64,000 nucleotides of DNA. Origin: Planctomycetota bacterium (GTDB lineage: Bacteria; Planctomycetota; UBA1135; GCA-002686595). Shown one piece after another: positions 39,032 to 47,378 of this stretch. Made by a program: the position numbers and the translations under genes. A model generated the notes under the pieces. It was not told the origin of the DNA, searched no databases, and saw only the letters and a program-made list of their open reading frames with translations. Location of the stretch: assembly GCA_020853575.1 (NCBI GenBank), contig JADYYP010000017.1, positions 124,001 to 188,000 on the forward strand. The letters are read 5' to 3'. Numbering within the stretch: the stretch's first letter is position 1; the number at the start of each line of letters is the position of its first letter.

Positions 39032-39069
39032 TTGTCACGACCCGACGCGCGGGTTGTCAAAAGTTGTGA
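39032..39069 (-). promoter_or_regulatory. Direct repeats TTGTCA, candidate response-regulator operator
   Basis: On the plus strand TTGTCA occurs at 39032-39037 and 39054-39059 and TTGTGA at 39064-39069, spaced 22 and 10 bases, about two and one helical turns. OmpR/PhoB-type regulators bind such direct repeats at 10-11 base spacing. The site lies between the response regulator gene and the HEAT gene that follows it. Confidence 0.45.
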
Positions 39070-39085
39070 AGCGCGCTGGCGCGTC

Positions 39086-39775
<690 letters not shown>

Positions 39776-41737
39776 TCAGCCCTGCTCTCCGGGGAGTTCG
39801 ATCCAGAAGCGCGCGCCACCGCCCTCGCGCTCCGCGCACGCTGCGCGTCCGGCGTGTGCTCGCGCGACGCGCCGCACGAGCGCCAGGCCCAGCCCGACAC
39901 CCGGCTGCTCACGCGTCAGTTCGTCGCCGAGCCTGCGAAACGGCTCGAACACCTGCTCGCGCGACTCCGCTGGCACGCCGCGGCCACGGTCGAGCACGCT
40001 GAGCACGACACGTGGGCCGTCGAGCGCGATCTCGAGCTGCACGCCCGCGGCGGCGTCTCCGTACTTCGTCGCGTTGTCGACGAGTTCCGCGAGCGCACCG
40101 ATCAGAGCGTCGCGATCTCCGCGCAGCTTGGGGCTGGGACCGTCGATGAGCTCGATGCGGAAGCCACGCGCTTGCGCCAGGGGTGCGACGGACTCGATCG
40201 CCCGCGTGGCCAATTCACGCGCATCGAGGCGTTCCAATGACTCCGCGTTCAAGCCGCCCTCCAGGCGCGAGAAGCGCAGCACGGAGTCGACGAGCTTCGC
40301 CAGCCGATCGGACTCGGCTACCGTGCGCGCGCCGAACTCGCGCACCCTCGCGGAATCTACGTCGCCGCGCTCGAGCAGTTCCGCGAGCAAGCGAATCGAC
40401 GCCAAGGGTGACTTCAGCTCGTGCGTGACGGCCGCAACGAACGATTCGCGCTCGCGCGCCGTCTGGGACTCGCGCTGAACGGCCCTCAGCGTGGCGCTCG
40501 CTGCCACGAGAGCGGCGGCGAGCGCGACCGCGGTCAGCACGGCGACGAGCACGAAGCGTCGGCGCTCCGCGGCCGCGAAATCCTCGAAGGTCGTTCCGAA
40601 GGCGCGCACCGTGAGCTCTCCGAGCACTCCGCTGGCGCGCTCGGTCGTCGCGGGTGCATCCGCGGGTGGCGCGGCGCCGGCGAGGAGTCGGCCGGAGCGC
40701 TCCTCGATGGCCGCGTCGAAGCCCAGCGCTCGCCAGTTGTCGCGCTCGGCGCGAATCAAGGCTCGCTCCGCGACGCGCTCGAGCTCCAGGGCCGTTCCGC
40801 GCCAACGTCCCTCCGCGAGCGTGGCTCGCACGAGCGCCTGAGAGGGGCCGGAGTCGGCCAGCGCCGGGTCCGCGGCCCACGGGACCGATGCGACTCCCTC
40901 TGGCGCGCCGCGGGCGATCCAGTCCGAGAGTCCGAGACTCCAAGACGCCAACAAGCGCAGCTCGCGCGCCTGTGCCACGACGGCGCCGCGCAGCGCCGTG
41001 CCGCGCTCCGGTGCGCTGGCCGCGATGCGCTCCGCAACGCGCGACGCGAGGGCTGGTGTGGCGCTGTCCGCCAAGGATGCGCGCGAGGCCACCACGTCGG
41101 CGTGCAAGCGCTCGAGCTCGACGAAGCTCGACGAATCGAGCGCCGCCAGCTCGGCGCGCGCGGCCAGAGCACGCACGAGACCGCGCTCGTCGCGCTCGTC
41201 GGGGAAGCTCTCGATGAGTTGCTGCCAGGCTGCGCGTGCATCCTCGAGGCGGCCCTCGCGTTGCGCGCGCGCCGCGCTCCAGGTCAAAGCCCAGGCCGCG
41301 AGGGCCGGCCGCTCGGTGTGGGTCGCGAGCTCGGCTAGCCGTGCTCGCGCGCGCTCGGACTCGCCCGCGCGCTCGAGCGCGTCCAGCTCGCTCGTGACTG
41401 CCTCGCGCAGGCTGCGCTCGAGTGCGCTCGCACGCGACGGGGGCGGCGCAACGGGCTCGAGCAACGCACCGCTGGTTTCCGCCATGAAGCGCAAGGCGTC
41501 CGGGTCGGTCTCGAGCTCGCCCGCGACGGCCTCGAGCGCCGCGTTGACGTTGCGCGCGAAGGTCGTCGCCTGCTCGAGGTAGCGCGTGCGCGCGCGCTCG
41601 ACGTCGCCGGCCAATGCGCGCAGTCCCAACACTCCGACCGCGATCAGCGGAATCAAGAGCGCGGCGAAGAGCACTGCGAGAACGCGGGGCGAGCGCACAC
41701 CAGACGCTAGACCGGCTCCCGGCACGCGGTCAATCAC
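39776..41737 (-). CDS. Sensor histidine kinase with large extracytoplasmic region
   Basis: 653 residues from GTG 41737. TM1 at about residues 18-42 and TM2 at about 390-412 enclose a mainly helical sensing region of about 350 residues that is rich in Ala, Glu and Arg. After TM2 there is no clear HAMP domain. The H box is VTHELKSPLASIRLL with H439. N box LVDNATKYGD and G boxes LDRGRGVP and GVGLGLALVRR complete the ATPase part. It overlaps the metallophosphoesterase stop by eight bases and abuts the response regulator. Stimulus unknown. Confidence 0.9.
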   Translation of the reverse strand: MIDRVPGAGLASGVRSPRVLAVLFAALLIPLIAVGVLGLRALAGDVERARTRYLEQATTFARNVNAALEAVAGELETDPDALRFMAETSGALLEPVAPPPSRASALERSLREAVTSELDALERAGESERARARLAELATHTERPALAAWALTWSAARAQREGRLEDARAAWQQLIESFPDERDERGLVRALAARAELAALDSSSFVELERLHADVVASRASLADSATPALASRVAERIAASAPERGTALRGAVVAQARELRLLASWSLGLSDWIARGAPEGVASVPWAADPALADSGPSQALVRATLAEGRWRGTALELERVAERALIRAERDNWRALGFDAAIEERSGRLLAGAAPPADAPATTERASGVLGELTVRAFGTTFEDFAAAERRRFVLVAVLTAVALAAALVAASATLRAVQRESQTARERESFVAAVTHELKSPLASIRLLAELLERGDVDSARVREFGARTVAESDRLAKLVDSVLRFSRLEGGLNAESLERLDARELATRAIESVAPLAQARGFRIELIDGPSPKLRGDRDALIGALAELVDNATKYGDAAAGVQLEIALDGPRVVLSVLDRGRGVPAESREQVFEPFRRLGDELTREQPGVGLGLALVRRVARAHAGRAACAEREGGGARFWIELPGEQG

Positions 41738-42860
41738 CGGCCGCCGCGCGCAGCGTGAGCAGCGAGACTTCCGGTGGGCACAGGAAGCGCACGAGCGGGG
41801 CCGCGCCCCGCTCGGCGCCGACCCCGCGCGACACGTAGAGTCGGAATCCGTCGACTTCGTGCAGGCCGCCGGCGGCCGCTGCGCGCGGTACGGAGCTCAG
41901 CGTCAACGGCGGGCCGAAGAACGGGAGCTGGACCTGGCCGCCGTGTGTGTGCCCGGCGATCGTCAAGTCGATCGATGCCGCGCGCCCGAGCGCGAGCACG
42001 ACGTCGGGATAGTGCGCGAGCAGGATGCGCAGCTCGCCCTCGTCCCGCGCGCCGAACTCGTTCAAGAACGCGCGCGACGAGCGCGACGCGAACGAGAAAT
42101 CGACGCCCGCGAGAGCGATTCGACGGCCGTGGAACTCGAGCTCGACCAGCTCGTTGCGCAGCAGGCGCACCTGGGTGCCCTCGAACGCACGCCCGACGAG
42201 CTCGGGCGTGTCGGTGTTGCCGACCACGAAGTAGACGCCCAGCGGTGCGCGCAACGGCGCGAGCAACTCGCGGAAGCGCGGCGTGACCCGCTCGTACTCG
42301 CGCTCGTCCTCGAGCTGGATCAAGTCGCCTGGGAGCACGATCAGGTGCGGCTCGAAGGCCAGCGCGCTGGCAACCGCGTCGCGCAGGTGCTCGTCGACGT
42401 CGCGCGACTGCAAGTCCGCCAACACGGCGATGCGCAGCGGCTGGCTCGGTGCGACGCGTGCCTCGAGCGCGACATCGACGCGCTCCTCGACCAAGCGCCG
42501 TGGCTCGATGCAACTCGCGTACACACCCAGCGCCGGAAGCAACGCCAGCGCGCACAGTGCGAGCGAGCGCACTGCACGAGCCACACGCCGACGCGGCGAG
42601 GCGAGCAGCACCATGAGCGCGGCCAGCGGCGTGACGACGACCAGGTCGGCGTAGCCCAGCGCGACCGCGAAGAAGAAGCTCTGCACGACAACGCAGAGCA
42701 CCACCATCTTGACCGTCGCGAACGCCGCAGTGGCGATCAGCGCCGATGTCAGTCGCGCGAGCGTCAGCTCGCGCTCGGGCCGCGCACGGAGCAGCGCGAC
42801 GAGCAGTGCGAGATCGAGGATCGACGACAGCCCGAGCAGAGCGAGGTGCGCTGAACTCAT
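41730..42860 (-). CDS. Membrane metallophosphoesterase with altered motifs
   Basis: 376 residues. Three or four N-terminal membrane helices precede a calcineurin-like phosphoesterase domain from about residue 140. Motifs: D149-L-Q (usual DxH), GDLIQLED, G214-N215-T216-D217 (usual GNHD), LLAHYPD and GHTHGGQV near residue 303. His in the first motif is replaced by Gln, and the His of GNHD by Thr. The second change removes a residue that normally protonates the leaving group, so activity may be changed. YkuE-like relatives act on membrane or cell-wall phosphoesters. It overlaps the kinase gene by eight bases, forming a three-gene unit. Confidence 0.82.
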   Translation of the reverse strand: MSSAHLALLGLSSILDLALLVALLRARPERELTLARLTSALIATAAFATVKMVVLCVVVQSFFFAVALGYADLVVVTPLAALMVLLASPRRRVARAVRSLALCALALLPALGVYASCIEPRRLVEERVDVALEARVAPSQPLRIAVLADLQSRDVDEHLRDAVASALAFEPHLIVLPGDLIQLEDEREYERVTPRFRELLAPLRAPLGVYFVVGNTDTPELVGRAFEGTQVRLLRNELVELEFHGRRIALAGVDFSFASRSSRAFLNEFGARDEGELRILLAHYPDVVLALGRAASIDLTIAGHTHGGQVQLPFFGPPLTLSSVPRAAAAGGLHEVDGFRLYVSRGVGAERGAAPLVRFLCPPEVSLLTLRAAAGD

Positions 42861-42928
42861 GCAATCACGGCCCGGGGCCGCTCATTGTGCTCGAGCACGC
42901 GGCTGCTGGCCAACACGCCTCCCGGGGC

Positions 42929-43744
42929 TCAGTCCGCGAGCTGCTCGTGCAGCTTGCGCACCTGCGCCTCGAGCGCGGTGTCGCGCGGGAACTGCACGGG
43001 TGCGGCCAGCGCGCTCTCCAGCTCGCGCCGGGCGGCGTCGCGCTTGTCCGCCGCGACCAGGACCTTCGCCAAGATCAGCTTGTTCTCGCGGCTCGGCCAA
43101 GCCTCGCACGCGCGCCGCGCGAAGCTCTCGGCTTCCTCGAGACTCGAGTCCGGCGCGCCGAAGGCCATCAGGTCGGCGATCCACGGCAGCGTTTGGAGCC
43201 GCAAGTGGACGATGGCCAACGTTGCCAGCGCAGTCGGTTCGTCGGCCTGCTCGGAGAGCGCACGCTGCGCCGTCTCGAGCGTTCGCCGCGCGTGAGCCGC
43301 GCGCTCGAACATCGGTTGCAGATGGGTCGTCGTGCCCATGGTCCAGGCGAGTTGAGCGCTCGCCGGCCCACCTTGGGCGCCGAGAGTGAAGGCATCGGAG
43401 GCGTAGTGCAACGCACTGAGCGCGGCCAGGTTGCGCGACGCCTTGTCGCTCTCCTCGAACAGGAACAGGCCGTCGGACTCGGCGCGCGAGGCGAGCAGTT
43501 GCACGCTCGGGTCCTGCGGATTCTCGGCGGCCAGGGACAGGGTCAAGCGCCGCGCGCGCGCCAGGTCGTCGGCCTGGCGGGCGCTCTCGACGGCCGCGAC
43601 TTCGACCGCCAGCTGACCGCGTTGGTCGAGCGGGCGCGCGATGGCTTCGTGGGAGCGCCACGCGACGACCTCGTCCGCTCCGGGGCCGGCGCAAGCCGAG
43701 GCGAGCAGCAAAGTGAACAGCGACAGGGAGCGAAAGACGTTCAT
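42929..43744 (-). CDS. TPR-like lipoprotein
   Basis: 271 residues from ATG 43744, with AGGA about 11 bases upstream. Lipoprotein signal MNVFRSLSLFTLLLASAC (lipobox LASAC). The mature part is all-helical with TPR-like pairs (ARRLTLSLAAENPQDPSVQLLASRA, ALATLAIVHLRLQTLPWIADLM, ENKLILAKVLVAADKRDAARRELESAL). It begins the minus-strand series that continues with the phosphoesterase 68 bases later. It may be a lipid-anchored scaffold. Function unknown. Confidence 0.75.
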   Translation of the reverse strand: MNVFRSLSLFTLLLASACAGPGADEVVAWRSHEAIARPLDQRGQLAVEVAAVESARQADDLARARRLTLSLAAENPQDPSVQLLASRAESDGLFLFEESDKASRNLAALSALHYASDAFTLGAQGGPASAQLAWTMGTTTHLQPMFERAAHARRTLETAQRALSEQADEPTALATLAIVHLRLQTLPWIADLMAFGAPDSSLEEAESFARRACEAWPSRENKLILAKVLVAADKRDAARRELESALAAPVQFPRDTALEAQVRKLHEQLAD

Positions 43745-43822
43745 GACTTTTCCTAGGGACTCGACCGGGATCCGCGCGAGCGATGGACGGCACGCCGCGG
43801 GGACGGCTACTCTCCACCGATC

Positions 43823-44284
43823 ATGCGCTTCTTCAAGAGCATCGTGGCGTTGTTGTGCGTCAGCGGGTGCGCGATGGTGGACTCGGACGACTCGGTGGCG
43901 TTCACCTCGCTCGTGCGCGGCGCCCAGACCGGGCTCGGCGCCACGCGCGTGCGAGTTGCGCGTTCGGCGGCCGAGTGGGAGCTCCTGTGGAACGCGCACG
44001 CGAGCCAAGCGCTCGGCGCGGCTCCCGCTCCGCTCGTCGATTTCGAGCACGACATGGTGGTCTTCGTCAACGACGGTCAGCACCCGACGAGCGGCTGGGC
44101 GCTGGAGGTCACGGGCGCGCGCATCGTCGCGGGCGAGCTCGTGCTGCAAGCGCGCGTGACCGCGCCGGCCCCCGAGCTGCTGCAGGCCCAGGTGATCTCG
44201 ACACCCTTCGAGGGCATCGTCACCGAGCGCAACGCGCTCCCGATCCGCGTCGAGTACGAGCGCGTGACGGCTCAGGTGCGCTGA
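43823..44284 (+). CDS. Small lipoprotein with PrcB-like domain
   Basis: 153 residues. Lipoprotein signal MRFFKSIVALLCVSGCAMV. The C-terminal 80 or so residues (VVFVNDGQHPTSGWALEVTG, ELVLQARVTAPAPE, STPFEGIVTERNALPIRVEY) match the pattern of the PrcB C-terminal domain, first seen in a protease complex subunit of Treponema denticola. It is divergent from the TPR lipoprotein and converges on a subtilisin-type protease. A protease partner role is possible but inferred only from the family. Confidence 0.72.
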   Translation: MRFFKSIVALLCVSGCAMVDSDDSVAFTSLVRGAQTGLGATRVRVARSAAEWELLWNAHASQALGAAPAPLVDFEHDMVVFVNDGQHPTSGWALEVTGARIVAGELVLQARVTAPAPELLQAQVISTPFEGIVTERNALPIRVEYERVTAQVR

Positions 44285-44295
44285 CCGGCGACGCA

Positions 44296-44331
44296 AACGC
44301 CCTGCGTCGCGCGAAGGTGACGCAGGGCGTT
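44296..44331. terminator. Perfect 13-bp terminator-like hairpin
   Basis: AACGCCCTGCGTC (44296-44308) and GACGCAGGGCGTT (44319-44331) pair perfectly around a 10-base loop. It lies in the 90-base gap between convergent genes, 11 bases after the PrcB lipoprotein stop and 43 before the subtilisin stop. It can act in both directions. No T-run follows. Confidence 0.7.
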
Positions 44332-44374
44332 GGCGATCCGACTCGCGAGCCCTGAGAGGGCGCGAAGCGCGCGC

Positions 44375-47197
44375 TCAGTCCGTCTTGTGCGGAGCGCGCA
44401 GCAGGCGGAACGGCCGCCGGTAGGGCGAATTCGGCGCCAAGGTCGATTGCGCCGGCGCGACCACGAAGTCGAGACCGTTCTCGCGCTTGCCGGCGAACAG
44501 GTCGAGGATTTCCACCTCGTCGAGCGTCGGATAGGCCCCGAAGTAGATGTCACCGGTGTCACCGATGTCGAGGTCGCCCTCCTCGTCGGAGCCGCACACC
44601 AGGATGTAGTCGCCCGCAGGAATCGGCAGGAGCAGCGGATCCGAGTCGAGCTCCCAGTCGAGCACGGTCGTCGGGTTGAGGTCGGCCTGCGCGATGGTCT
44701 CGAGGTCGAACGTGTCGGGATCGACGATGCGCACCAGCAGCAGGAACAGGTCGACGTCGACCGGCGCCGGCGCGGTGGTCACGTCCATCGATACGTCGAC
44801 TTGCGCGGTGCCGCCGTTGACGGTCGGGATCGAGACCACGCCCGAATAGGTGCCGTCCGCCAGGCCCCCGCGATCGACGGTCACGCGCACGGAGGTGATG
44901 TCGGTATTGCCGGTGCCGGCGACGGTCGCGAGCGTGGCGAACACCGGATCGGCGCCGTTGGGCGTGAACGTGGGTGTGCCCACGTCGAGCGTGCCGCCTC
45001 CGACGTTGCTGATGCTGATCGAGAGCAGCGTCGCTGCCGTGCCGAAGTTGAGCGCCGCGGGCGAGGCCTGGATCACCGGATTGGGGTTGGTCGAGCCGGC
45101 CGCCGCGGCGACCGCGAGATCGGCCTGGATCAGGCCGTGTCCGAAGATGTTGTCGCGCCCCGCCGCACCGAGGTCGACCGCCGTGTCCTGCAGGAAGTTC
45201 TCGATCTCCGCGGGTGTCAGAGCGCCGTTGACCGCGAGCATCAGCGCGGCCACGCCGGCGGCGTGCGGGCAGGCCATCGAGGTGCCCTGATAGAACACGA
45301 AGTTGGGGGCGAAGGCGTTGTTCTCGTCGACCAAGGTCGAGAGCACGCCGTCGACGAAGCCGTCGCCGTCGAGGTCCACCGAGGTGTCTCCGCCAGGCGC
45401 TGCGATGTCGACTTTCGGGCCGAAATTCGAGTACGGCGCCTTGTTCGCGTTGCGGTCGACGGCCGACACCGAGACCACGCCGGTGTAGCTCGCCGGGAAC
45501 GACGACAGCGACGAATTCTCGTTGCCCGCGGCGGCGAAGATCACGACGCCGGCGTTGCGCGCGGCGCTCACGGCGCTCTGCATGGTCTGCGTCGAACCCG
45601 GTCCTCCCAGGCTCATGTTGATCACGTCCGCGGCCTGCGCCGGTGTGGTGCCCGAGCTGTTGGAAAGGCCGGCGGCATAGCGCACGGCCTGCGCGATGTC
45701 CGCGTCGGTTCCACCCTGGAGGCCCAGCACGCGCAGGTGCATGATCGACACGTCCCAGTTGACGCCGGTCACTCCGCTGCCGTTGTTGCCGACGGCGCCG
45801 ATGGTGCCCGCGACGTGCGTGCCGTGGAAGCTCGACGGGGTCAGGCCGTTGCCGTCGCCGGGGTCGGTCGGATCGGCGTCGATGCCTCCGCCGTCGCCGG
45901 CGTTGCTCGCGCTGCTGATGAAGTCGAAGCCCGTGTTGGTCAAGTTGGCGTCGAGATCGGGATGCGTGCGCAAGCCGGTGTCGATCACGGCCACGACCAC
46001 GCCAGAGCTGCCCTGCGACAGATTCCACGCGCGCGGCATGTTGATCAGGTCGTAGTGCCACTTCTGCAGCGTGTAGAACGTGTCGTTGGGCTCGGTGGTC
46101 GCGCCTCCGCTCCAAGCACTCGCGCGACGGATGCGGTTGGGTTCGGCCCACTCGACGCGCTCGCTGGCCTCGAAGGCCGCGATCGCCGCGAGCGTCGTGC
46201 GCGCACCGTCCTGGGCGTCGAGCCCGCTCGGCAAGTCGAACGCCAACAGGTCGCTGGTGTCGGGAATGCGCTGTTCGAGCCGCGCGGAACGACTGGCCAT
46301 GTCGGAGTCGAGCGTTGCGCCCTCGCGCGCGCGCACGAGCACTTCGCCCGGCACGAACTCGTGCGTGACCTCGGTGGCTGCGGATTCGAACGCCGCCAAG
46401 CCGAAGACCGAACGCTCGAGCTCGGCGGAATGGACGCGCGCCATGGGGCGAGCGCCCGAGGCCGGCTGGGCCTCGAGCGCGATCGTGCGCGGGTGCTCGC
46501 CGCTCGCGACCAACTCGATCGACTGCAGCATCGCCGCCGGCACGTGCGTTTCGCCGCCGCCCTCGGGGATGCGAGCGATCTCGAAGCCCTCGATGTCGCG
46601 CACCGAAAGCGCTCCACTGGCCGTGATCGAGAGCTCCAGCGCCTCCGCGCACGAGAGCTTGGCGCGCGCGCCGTCGTGGGCGCGCAGCGCGAGCTCGTCA
46701 CCGGCGAGGAACGTTCCCAAGTGGCCCTCGAGCTCGACGTGGTCTCCCAGCGCGTGCGCGCTCACCACCACTTCGTAGGGCCCGTTTTGTCCGTGTGCGA
46801 CGAGCTCGAACGGACCGCGCGCGAGGAAGCGCACTTCGCTCGCCGGCGCACCCAGCGCGAGCGAAACGGGATCGAGGTGGGCGATGCGGACATCACCGTC
46901 GGACACGACGCGCGCGGTGACGGCCACGCGCGCTCCTGCGCGCAGCTTGAGCGCATCGCGGCCGCTCTCGAGCGTGCTGCGGATCAGCCGCGAGCGCCCG
47001 TCGTCGAAGCGCACCAACGCGCGGGTCGCATCGATCGCGTGACCGGAGTCGCCCGCGGTCAGCGGAACCGTCTCGGGCACGAACGCCACTGTTCCCGAGA
47101 GGTGGATCGAGTCGTCTCCGCCGCCCCCTCCGCCGCCCGAACAGGCTGTCGCGAACGTCGCCAGGATCCCCCAGAAAAAGCGCGTGTGTGTGTGCAT
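44375..47197 (-). CDS. Subtilisin-type (S8) serine protease lipoprotein
   Basis: 940 residues from ATG 47197. Lipobox ATAC is followed by a poly-Gly run and an N-terminal beta-rich prodomain-like region. Catalytic Asp406 (AVIDTGLRTHPDLD), His458 (SFHGTHVAGTIG) and Ser640 (YQGTSMACPHAAG) are all present, with VFAAAGNENS between. After the protease domain come a DUF-type immunoglobulin-like strand set (ISISNVGGGTLDVGTPTF) and a C-terminal domain of about 120 residues. Probably outer-membrane or surface anchored, and self-processing like other S8 enzymes. The upstream gene on the same strand is another poly-Gly lipoprotein. Confidence 0.93.
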   Translation of the reverse strand: MHTHTRFFWGILATFATACSGGGGGGGDDSIHLSGTVAFVPETVPLTAGDSGHAIDATRALVRFDDGRSRLIRSTLESGRDALKLRAGARVAVTARVVSDGDVRIAHLDPVSLALGAPASEVRFLARGPFELVAHGQNGPYEVVVSAHALGDHVELEGHLGTFLAGDELALRAHDGARAKLSCAEALELSITASGALSVRDIEGFEIARIPEGGGETHVPAAMLQSIELVASGEHPRTIALEAQPASGARPMARVHSAELERSVFGLAAFESAATEVTHEFVPGEVLVRAREGATLDSDMASRSARLEQRIPDTSDLLAFDLPSGLDAQDGARTTLAAIAAFEASERVEWAEPNRIRRASAWSGGATTEPNDTFYTLQKWHYDLINMPRAWNLSQGSSGVVVAVIDTGLRTHPDLDANLTNTGFDFISSASNAGDGGGIDADPTDPGDGNGLTPSSFHGTHVAGTIGAVGNNGSGVTGVNWDVSIMHLRVLGLQGGTDADIAQAVRYAAGLSNSSGTTPAQAADVINMSLGGPGSTQTMQSAVSAARNAGVVIFAAAGNENSSLSSFPASYTGVVSVSAVDRNANKAPYSNFGPKVDIAAPGGDTSVDLDGDGFVDGVLSTLVDENNAFAPNFVFYQGTSMACPHAAGVAALMLAVNGALTPAEIENFLQDTAVDLGAAGRDNIFGHGLIQADLAVAAAAGSTNPNPVIQASPAALNFGTAATLLSISISNVGGGTLDVGTPTFTPNGADPVFATLATVAGTGNTDITSVRVTVDRGGLADGTYSGVVSIPTVNGGTAQVDVSMDVTTAPAPVDVDLFLLLVRIVDPDTFDLETIAQADLNPTTVLDWELDSDPLLLPIPAGDYILVCGSDEEGDLDIGDTGDIYFGAYPTLDEVEILDLFAGKRENGLDFVVAPAQSTLAPNSPYRRPFRLLRAPHKTD

Positions 47198-47378
47198 GTG
47201 CGTCGAATCCGCGGTGCTGAGCTGCGGCCCTACACCGCAGCGAGCGAGAGGATAGCGAGCCGGACGCACTCACGGGCAACGAAGGCGGCGCGGACCTGGG
47301 AGAGCGAATCCCCGACCCGCGCCGCACTCCAGGATCGGCCGCGCCGGAGCGCGGGCCGAACTCGGCGAACGTTGGTGT

